From Chloroflexota bacterium (lineage in GTDB: Bacteria > Chloroflexota > Anaerolineae > Caldilineales > Caldilineaceae): a stretch of DNA of 7,075 nucleotides. The notes below the pieces were generated by a model. The model was not told where the DNA came from, ran no database searches, and saw nothing but the letters and a program-made list of their open reading frames with translations. Positions 1-7,075 of the stretch are shown here, piece by piece. Position 1 is the stretch's first letter. Each line of letters starts with the position of its first letter. The stretch covers positions 916 through 7,990 of the forward strand of contig DMDA01000013.1 of the NCBI GenBank assembly GCA_003451595.1, given 5' to 3'. Both the position numbers and the translations under genes were made by a program.

Positions 1-651
1 TTTCCGCGCTGGTTCACCTTTGTGATGTGGACGACGGCGGTGCTGGCGCTCTATCTCACCTACAGCCGTTCGGCGTTGCTGGGGCTGGCGGCGTCGATGG
101 CGCTGCTGGCGCTGCTCAAATATCGGCGGCTGATTCCGCTGGGCATTGTCGGTGCGCTGTTGCTCCTGCTGCTGCCGGTGACGCAGGAATATGTGGCGCG
201 GCTGCTCGAGGGTTTCGCCGGTCAGGATTTGGCGACGCAGATGCGCTTTGGCGAATACAAGGACGCGCTGATCCTGATCGAACGCTATCCGCTCTTTGGC
301 GTCGGCTTCACCGGCACGCCCGACATGGATATCTACCTGGGCGTGAGTATGCTCTACCTGATCATTGCCGAGAACATGGGCGTCATCGGGCTGGCGATGT
401 TTGTGGCGGTGATGGTCGGCTTCTTCGTGATGGCGTGGCGAGCGTGGCGGCGCGGGCTGAATGTGCGCATGGAGGCATTGTTGCTCGGCTACACCGGCGC
501 CATCCTCGGCGCGCTGGTCAGCGGCGTCTTCGACCATTACTGGTTCAACATGACCTATCCGCACATGACGGTGCTCTTCTGGCTCTATGTGGGGATGGCG
601 ACAGCGGTGATTTTGGTGAGCGAACGAGACCAGTCAGCAGCAAAAGTCTGA
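1..651 (+). CDS. O-antigen ligase / Wzy-like polymerase family membrane protein (C-terminal part, 5' truncated)
   Basis: The reading frame is open from the first base, so the gene starts outside the window and only its last 216 residues are seen; the GTG at 22 is probably an internal valine. The visible part is strongly hydrophobic, with membrane segments near residues 8-20, 24-38, 46-60, 116-145, 160-176 and 188-206. YSRSALLGL at 21-29 matches the (T/S)xSRxALLGL signature of the Wzy_C/O-antigen ligase family. A periplasmic-type loop holds ERYPLFGVGFTG (94-105), the family's NPLFGxG-like segment. These integral inner-membrane proteins join or polymerise undecaprenyl-linked glycans onto lipid or other acceptors. 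The usual HN pair before the late membrane segment is not evident (the stretch reads GVSMLYL). The exact substrate cannot be told; a role in exopolysaccharide or glycan assembly is the best inference. No neighbouring glycan gene is in the window. Confidence 0.8.
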   Translation, partial: FPRWFTFVMWTTAVLALYLTYSRSALLGLAASMALLALLKYRRLIPLGIVGALLLLLLPVTQEYVARLLEGFAGQDLATQMRFGEYKDALILIERYPLFGVGFTGTPDMDIYLGVSMLYLIIAENMGVIGLAMFVAVMVGFFVMAWRAWRRGLNVRMEALLLGYTGAILGALVSGVFDHYWFNMTYPHMTVLFWLYVGMATAVILVSERDQSAAKV

Positions 652-693
652 CCTGTTTCTCCGCTGTGGTGGTTCCCTCACAAAGACTCAGTA

Positions 694-722
694 TTGACAT
701 CCAGTACTATATTTAGCATCAT
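694..722 (+). promoter_or_regulatory. possible promoter of the hicB gene
   Basis: A perfect -35 hexamer TTGACA lies at 694-699 in an AT-rich patch that stands out from the GC-rich coding DNA. The -10 element is unclear: CATCAT at 717-722 has the right 17-base spacing but is a poor match, and TAGCAT at 714-719 is spaced 14. The hexanucleotide palindrome AGTACT at 703-708 sits between them and could be part of an operator for HicB autoregulation. It is the only promoter-like site in the gap before hicB. Confidence 0.35.
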
Positions 723-757
723 TTGTGTGGGGTAATGTCAAAGTCAGAAAGCGCAGA

Positions 758-1246
758 ATGAGAACACACGACATCAATTACTATTTGTCTCTTCCTTACA
801 CAATCGAGCTGATTCGTGAGCACGACACAACCTGGTTTGCGCGCGTGGCGGAATTGCCTGGCTGCATGACGGAAGGTGATAGTGCTGCGGACGCAGTCGA
901 TATGATCCAGGATGCAATGGCCGGCTGGATAGAGTTGGCGTTGGAAGATGGCCGCGCCATCCCAGAACCAAAACCTCTGGAAGAGTTCAGCGGTAAATTT
1001 GTCGTGCGTGTTCCAAAATCTCTGCATCGTGATCTAGTTGCGGCTGCTGCCAGGGAAGAAGTGAGCCTGAATCAGTTCATTGCGACTGAACTGGCACGCG
1101 TCGTTGGGCGTCCGCTCCCGAGTTCGGCGAGGATTGCACCCTCCACACCCTTGCGGCGACACATGCTGGCACGGACAACCTTACATGAAGACCATCCGTC
1201 CTATCAAACCGAAATCGACTCTGCTGAGCCATCCAGCGAGCGATAA
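758..1246 (+). CDS. hicB: HicB-family antitoxin (orphan, with C-terminal ribbon-helix-helix segment)
   Basis: The 162-residue protein has the two-part layout of long HicB antitoxins. Residues 8-70 are the partial RNase H-like HicB fold: YYLSLPYTIELI, then WFARVAELPGCMTEGDS, then DAMAGWIELALEDGRAIPEP. Residues 77-117 (FSGKFVVRVPKSLHRDL... SLNQFIATELARVVG) form an Arc/MetJ-like ribbon-helix-helix DNA-binding domain. In the family the N-terminal fold sequesters the HicA mRNA interferase and the C-terminal domain represses the operon. The frame also opens at a GTG at 725, but the ATG at 758 (MRTHDINYYL) matches the family's usual N-terminus, so it is preferred; neither has a good Shine-Dalgarno. 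About 45 polar residues after 117 are an extension without recognisable motif. No HicA-like small ORF lies upstream or downstream: the gene is followed 24 bases later by lipA, with which it may be co-transcribed. Sure of the family, less of the start. Confidence 0.85.
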   Translation: MRTHDINYYLSLPYTIELIREHDTTWFARVAELPGCMTEGDSAADAVDMIQDAMAGWIELALEDGRAIPEPKPLEEFSGKFVVRVPKSLHRDLVAAAAREEVSLNQFIATELARVVGRPLPSSARIAPSTPLRRHMLARTTLHEDHPSYQTEIDSAEPSSER

Positions 1247-1270
1247 TCATTCACTGCATCAGGTATACGC

Positions 1271-2206
<936 letters not shown>

Positions 2207-2209
2207 CCG

Positions 2210-2294
2210 ATGTCAAAAGTCTACCTGGACACGTGTAGCACTGGTTTCGTCAACTGTGCTTGAGTTAGAGATAGCGCAGAATCCGCTGCGATGA
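2210..2294 (+). pseudogene. remnant of a PIN-domain (VapC-like) toxin gene
   Basis: Three bases after the lipA stop an ATG opens MSKVYLDTCS, the typical first beta-strand of a PIN-domain protein with its first catalytic aspartate (YLDT). This frame soon becomes nonsense and stops at 2261-2263. In a different frame, positions 2235-2291 read VALVSSTVLELEIAQNPLR, which resembles the VALVSSE.LLFE...NP block that lies roughly thirty residues further on in one family of PIN proteins. It then stops at TGA 2292-2294. The simplest reading is an internal deletion with loss of frame near 2230-2240, plus loss of the C-terminal two thirds where the M20 gene now starts. PIN proteins are Mg-dependent ribonucleases, often toxins of VapBC pairs; this one cannot be active. 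The match is from recalled family patterns over two short segments, so chance resemblance is not excluded. Confidence 0.5.
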
Positions 2295-2309
2295 AATGTA
2301 GGTATCCTT

Positions 2310-3458
<1,149 letters not shown>

Positions 3459-3466
3459 ACCCAACG

Positions 3467-3964
3467 ATGACGCAGCCTCTGAAACCTTCCGCGCAACGTG
3501 TGCAAGATGCGCTTTATGCTGGCGGCTTCGCCAATCAAGTGATCGAGTTGGCTGATTCGACGCGCACTGCGGCGGAGGCTGCGGCTGCGGTGGGGTGTGC
3601 AGTCGAGCAGATCGCGAAATCGCTGGTCTTTGTGGGCAGATCGAGCGGGACGGCTATCCTCGTCATTGCATCAGGCGGCAACCGTGTTGACGAGAGGAAG
3701 GTCAGTGCACTGCTTGGCGAGAAGATCAGCCGCGCTGATGCTGAATTCGTGCGCGCACAGAGCGGCTTTGTGATCGGCGGCGTCCCGCCCATCGGCCATG
3801 TACAACCGTTGCGCACCCTGATCGACGCCGATCTGCTTACCTACGCCGAAATCTGGGCGGCGGCGGGCCATCCCCACGCGGTTTTTCGGCTGAAGCCTGT
3901 CGAATTGGTGCAGATGACGGGCGGCGCCGTGGCCGACATCAAGAGCACGGCGCCGGCAGCGTGA
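3467..3964 (+). CDS. YbaK/EbsC-family aminoacyl-tRNA deacylase
   Basis: The 165-residue protein has the full YbaK/EbsC (prolyl-tRNA editing-like) fold. It opens with LKPSAQRVQDAL (5-16), then STRTAAEAAAAVGC (31-44), the conserved lysine K51 in AKSLVF, GGNRVDERKV (70-79), GFVIGGVPPIGH (100-111) and the tail AAGHPHAVFRL (132-142). YbaK proteins act in trans on mischarged tRNA, best known for hydrolysing Cys-tRNA(Pro). Members of the wider family clear other misacylated tRNAs, so the exact substrate is uncertain. The frame extends upstream to a GTG at 3443, but this lies inside the M20 gene and before the RBS. The ATG at 3467 fits the family N-terminus and follows GGAAGGAG (3445-3452), although the spacing of 14 bases is long. 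The gap from the M20 stop is only 8 bases, so the two genes are very probably one transcript; no functional link between them is evident. Confidence 0.93.
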   Translation: MTQPLKPSAQRVQDALYAGGFANQVIELADSTRTAAEAAAAVGCAVEQIAKSLVFVGRSSGTAILVIASGGNRVDERKVSALLGEKISRADAEFVRAQSGFVIGGVPPIGHVQPLRTLIDADLLTYAEIWAAAGHPHAVFRLKPVELVQMTGGAVADIKSTAPAA

Positions 3965-4246
<282 letters not shown>

Positions 4247-4247
4247 G

Positions 4248-4256
4248 TGCTATGAT
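4248..4256 (+). promoter_or_regulatory. extended -10 promoter of the zinc-ribbon/cold-shock gene
   Basis: TG-C-TATGAT at 4248-4256 is an extended -10 element with five of six -10 matches; no good -35 lies upstream, where the DNA is tRNA-Cys itself. Transcription would start near 4263 and give a 5' leader of about 50 bases. The element lies within a few bases of the minus-strand -10 for tRNA-Cys, so the two promoters overlap head to head. Confidence 0.5.
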
Positions 4257-4257
4257 T

Positions 4258-4286
4258 AGAGTAGCAAGCGACAGCAGAAATGTCAA
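4258..4286 (-). promoter_or_regulatory. promoter of tRNA-Cys
   Basis: On the minus strand a perfect -35 TTGACA (plus-strand 4281-4286) is followed after exactly 17 bases by a TACTCT -10 (plus-strand 4258-4263). The first base of the tRNA lies 11 bases beyond the -10, so the 5' leader would be only about 4-6 bases. The -10 matches the consensus at three of six positions, but spacing and placement agree with a sigma-70-type tRNA promoter. Confidence 0.6.
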
Positions 4287-4314
4287 ATCTGCCAAAGGAC
4301 AGGGGTAGTTGACA

Positions 4315-4722
4315 ATGGCAAAACCAACAAATCAGGATGAAATACTTTACTGCGCCCGTTGCGGCGTCTCCTTTCTGTGGACGCGCGAGGAGCAAAAGCA
4401 GCCCAACGTCAGCGCCCCGCGACATTGCCCCGGCTGCCGGCAGCTGACGCCGTCTCCCGGCCGGGAGCGTGGCCTGGTCAAGTGGTACGACCGCCGCAAG
4501 CATTATGGCTTCATCGTGCGCGCTGGCAAGCCCGAAATCTACGTACATCGCAGCGCGCTCCAAAGTCAACGGCCACTGCGACCAGGCGATCTGGTGGAGT
4601 TCGCGGTCGAAGAAAGTGCACGTGGACCGGTGGCGGTGGCGGTGACGCTGCTTTCAGCCAGCGCCTCAACTGGGAACGCCGCCGAGACTGCCGCTCAAGC
4701 CGCCGCTGGCGCCTCTGCCTGA
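4315..4722 (+). CDS. zinc-ribbon / cold-shock domain fusion protein
   Basis: The 135-residue protein has two parts. Residues 11-42 form a zinc ribbon with C13-x2-C16 (YCARCGVSFLW) and C38-x2-C41 (HCPGCR), like the probable zinc-ribbon family zf-trcl. Residues 52-113 are a cold-shock domain: RGLVKWYDRRKHYGFIV with an RNP1-like KHYGFIV (62-68) and RNP2-like IYVHRSAL (75-82), then LRPGDLVEFAVEE. An alanine-rich tail (115-135) looks disordered. Cold-shock domains bind single-stranded RNA or DNA, so an RNA chaperone or translation-linked role in the cytoplasm is inferred. The canonical KGFGFI of RNP1 is replaced by HYGFI, losing the first aromatic of the motif but keeping the second. The frame also has a TTG at 4309, but ATG 4315 preceded by AGGGG (4301-4305, spacing 9) is the better start. 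Target and trigger are unknown. Confidence 0.88.
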   Translation: MAKPTNQDEILYCARCGVSFLWTREEQKQPNVSAPRHCPGCRQLTPSPGRERGLVKWYDRRKHYGFIVRAGKPEIYVHRSALQSQRPLRPGDLVEFAVEESARGPVAVAVTLLSASASTGNAAETAAQAAAGASA

Positions 4723-4871
4723 TTCCACACAACTGCAACCCCATTGCAACTCCTCTCTTGCAGGATAGGGACAGCCAGGCGCCGCTTGCAACGGCGCTCC
4801 TCAACGTGAGTCCAGATCGTTCAGCAGAAAATTTGTATCGTGTCCTTTTGTGACGAGGAGAAACGCACTTC
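4723..4871 (+). promoter_or_regulatory. upstream region of aceA with TGCA-core repeats and a GC hairpin
   Basis: Four sites with the same TGCA core lie here: CTGCAA 4733-4738, TTGCAA 4744-4749, TTGCAG 4758-4763 and TTGCAA 4786-4791. The last one forms the loop of a hairpin with stem GCGCCG 4779-4784 / CGGCGC 4792-4797, which lacks a T-run and so is a poor terminator for the preceding gene. No clear -35/-10 pair can be named. The repeats could be operator sites for a regulator of the glyoxylate shunt; this is inference only. Confidence 0.3.
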
Positions 4872-6164
<1,293 letters not shown>

Positions 6165-6196
6165 CAGAGTTGCTGGGGACTGATACATTGTGTGGC

Positions 6197-6243
6197 TATC
6201 GCCTTTCAGGAAGCTCGAGCTTCCTGAAAGGCGATATGTTTTC
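6197..6243 (+). terminator. strong intrinsic terminator of aceA (perfect 40-nt palindrome)
   Basis: Positions 6197-6236 are an exact palindrome, centred on CTCGAG, that folds into an 18-bp stem with a UCGA tetraloop. It is followed by TGTTTTC (6237-6243). It starts 33 bases after the aceA stop. The stem is unusually long and fully matched; the T-tract is short and interrupted by a G. Confidence 0.85.
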
Positions 6244-6299
6244 TAGGGGATGTCCTGACAGAAAAGGGACGGGTGTAGGGTGCGTTGTGCACAGGCGTA

Positions 6300-6308
6300 T
6301 GGTAGAAT
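6300..6308 (+). promoter_or_regulatory. extended -10 promoter of the universal stress protein gene
   Basis: TG-G-TAGAAT at 6300-6308 is an extended -10 with five of six -10 matches; no strong -35 is seen at the normal distance. Five-base inverted arms GCGTA (6295-6299) and TACGC (6313-6317) flank it and might form a small operator. Transcription would start near 6315, giving a leader of about 120 bases before the start codon at 6438. Confidence 0.5.
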
Positions 6309-6316
6309 GGTGTACG

Positions 6317-6392
6317 CAGGCTGCGACAGTGCAGCGTTGCCTGACCGTGAAAAAAGAAAAGTTGCGCTCTCTCCAGGCGAGCACAATTTTTC
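6317..6392 (+). ncRNA. structured leader / possible small RNA with terminator-like hairpin upstream of the stress protein gene
   Basis: Two hairpins follow the putative transcription start. The first joins CAGG 6317-6320 plus CTGC 6321-6324 with GCAG 6331-6334 and CCTG 6340-6343, with a five-base bulge. The second pairs 6356-6369 with 6379-6392: GAAAAG-TTG-x-GCTC against GAGC-x-CAA-TTTTTC, about 13 pairs with one C-A mismatch and one G-U. It is preceded by an A-rich tract and ends in TTTTT, like an intrinsic terminator. The RBS (AGGAG 6425-6429) lies downstream, so this could be an attenuator, or end a small RNA of about 75 nt. Function is inferred from structure only. Confidence 0.4.
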
Positions 6393-6437
6393 ATCTATGC
6401 TTCATGATCGAAATGGCTAATCAAAGGAGATTCTGCC

Positions 6438-6950
6438 ATGACCAAACAAACCGTTTTGGCGCCCAATGATGGGTCAGCATTCTGCCGCGAGATTTATCCC
6501 CACCTGCTCAAATTCTTTCCGCCTGAACAAACTCGTCTGATTTTGTTGCGCGTGGGCGCGCCGCCTGCCGGTCATGTGCCTGCGCCGCCGCGCCCAACCG
6601 GCTACGACGGCACGGTGACGATGTACGCCAGCGACCGTGACGCCAATCTGGCGGTTCACCCGATCTATGCCAGCCAGGAATGGGAGAGCGCCATCGCCGC
6701 AATTCAGAGTGAGCTGGCAGGTGACATCCACCTGTTGCAGCAGGCGGGCTATGAAGTGGAGCTAGAAGTGCGCTTTGGCGAGCGGGGTGAGGAAATTGTG
6801 AAGTACATCGAGCATCACCCTGTCGATGCAATTGCCATGACCACGCACTGGCGCACGGGTCTGCAAAAACTGATTTTCGGCAGCGTTGCTCAATATGTAG
6901 CTGCGCGCGTCAATGTGCCCATCTTGATGGTGCGGCCCAGCGGCGACTAA
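6438..6950 (+). CDS. universal stress protein (UspA family)
   Basis: The 170-residue single-domain protein has the Usp alpha/beta fold. TVLAPNDGSAFC (5-16) is the first strand with the conserved Asp (D11). VRFGERGEEIVKYIEHHPVDAIAMTTH (111-137) is the typical core, and WRTGLQKLIFGSVAQYVAARVNVPILMVRP (138-167) is the C-terminal nucleotide-binding block. In ATP-binding members this block reads G-x2-G-x9-G-(S/T). Here the first glycine is W138, while G141, G148 and S149 are kept, so nucleotide binding may be weakened or changed. A Pro-rich insertion (about 42-57) lengthens the protein beyond the usual 140-150 residues. Usp proteins are cytoplasmic and linked to starvation, oxidative or redox stress. 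The start is well supported: AGGAG (6425-6429) lies 8 bases before the ATG. It stands alone, with its own promoter candidate and a long leader. Confidence 0.9.
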   Translation: MTKQTVLAPNDGSAFCREIYPHLLKFFPPEQTRLILLRVGAPPAGHVPAPPRPTGYDGTVTMYASDRDANLAVHPIYASQEWESAIAAIQSELAGDIHLLQQAGYEVELEVRFGERGEEIVKYIEHHPVDAIAMTTHWRTGLQKLIFGSVAQYVAARVNVPILMVRPSGD

Positions 6951-6972
6951 CCAATCAGTTCCATGCCTGACG

Positions 6973-7021
6973 CGCCGGGAACCGCCACCATCAGGAGCGA
7001 CGAAGCACGAACCGGCGTTTT
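6973..7021 (+). terminator. weak terminator candidate after the universal stress protein gene
   Basis: CGCCGG at 6973-6978 can pair with CCGGCG at 7012-7017, which is followed at once by TTTT (7018-7021). The 33-base loop is very long for an intrinsic terminator, so support is weak. Confidence 0.25.
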
Positions 7022-7038
7022 CAGGGGTGACGGCTAGC

Positions 7039-7054
7039 TTTGTACTTTTACAAA
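7039..7054. repeat. short AT-rich inverted repeat near the end of the window
   Basis: TTTGTA at 7039-7044 and TACAAA at 7049-7054 form a 6-bp hairpin with loop CTTT, just before the terminal G run. It could be a small terminator-like structure or chance. Confidence 0.4.
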
Positions 7055-7060
7055 ACAGGC

Positions 7061-7075
7061 GGGGGGGGGGGGGGG
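7061..7075. other. terminal run of 15 G, probable sequence-end artefact
   Basis: The window closes with 15 consecutive G. Nothing else in the window resembles it, and its place at the very end fits a contig edge where assembly stopped at a homopolymer, or read-end poly-G noise from two-colour sequencing. Confidence 0.75.

Noticed and set aside
725..757. In-frame GTG start for HicB adding 11 residues
   Set aside because: The extra residues (VWGNVKVRKRR) do not fit the family N-terminus and have no RBS; the ATG at 758 fits.
4309..4314. TTGACA directly before the cold-shock ATG as a -35 element, or its TTG as the start codon
   Set aside because: It abuts the start codon, so a promoter there would lie inside the gene, and the ATG at 4315 has the better-spaced AGGGG.
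6170..6469. 99-codon plus-strand frame between aceA and the stress protein gene
   Set aside because: It runs through the palindromic terminator and the promoter/leader region, overlaps the true start at 6438, and has no recognisable domain.

Overview
The window is a 7,075-base piece of a fairly GC-rich bacterial chromosome. It begins inside a gene and ends in a run of 15 G, so both ends look like contig or window edges. The gene set and protein style suggest a Chloroflexota-type bacterium, possibly of the Caldilinea/Anaerolineae kind. The pointers are a zinc-ribbon/cold-shock fusion, an HicB antitoxin with a fused DNA-binding segment, a tRNA without an encoded CCA, and several weak ribosome binding sites. 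This assignment is inference from style, not a match to a known genome, and is only moderately likely.

Layout, left to right. Positions 1-651 hold the C-terminal half of a polytopic O-antigen ligase/Wzy-like membrane protein. Next is an HicB-family antitoxin (758-1246) with no HicA toxin beside it, then lipA for lipoyl synthase (1271-2206). The 100 bases after lipA are not empty: they carry two out-of-frame pieces of what looks like a PIN-domain (VapC-like) toxin gene (2210-2294). A TTG-started M20 metallopeptidase of the carboxypeptidase G2 type (2310-3458) follows, tightly coupled to a YbaK/EbsC-type aminoacyl-tRNA deacylase (3467-3964). After about 210 bases with hairpins but no gene comes tRNA-Cys(GCA) on the minus strand (4176-4246). 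Its promoter lies back to back with the promoter of a plus-strand zinc-ribbon/cold-shock protein (4315-4722). Isocitrate lyase (4872-6164) follows and ends at a perfect 40-nt palindrome that acts as a strong terminator candidate. A leader rich in RNA structure then leads to a universal stress protein (6438-6950).

Most genes are housekeeping: lipoylation of 2-oxoacid dehydrogenases (lipA) and the glyoxylate shunt (aceA) both belong to acetyl-CoA metabolism, while ybaK and tRNA-Cys both concern cysteine charging. There is no large operon; only hicB-lipA and M20-ybaK are closely spaced. No complete new defence or mobile system is visible. The most interesting signals are the toxin-antitoxin relics on both sides of lipA, the universal stress protein leader with a terminator-like hairpin between its promoter and RBS, the shared divergent promoter region of tRNA-Cys and the cold-shock gene, and the TGCA-core repeats upstream of aceA.
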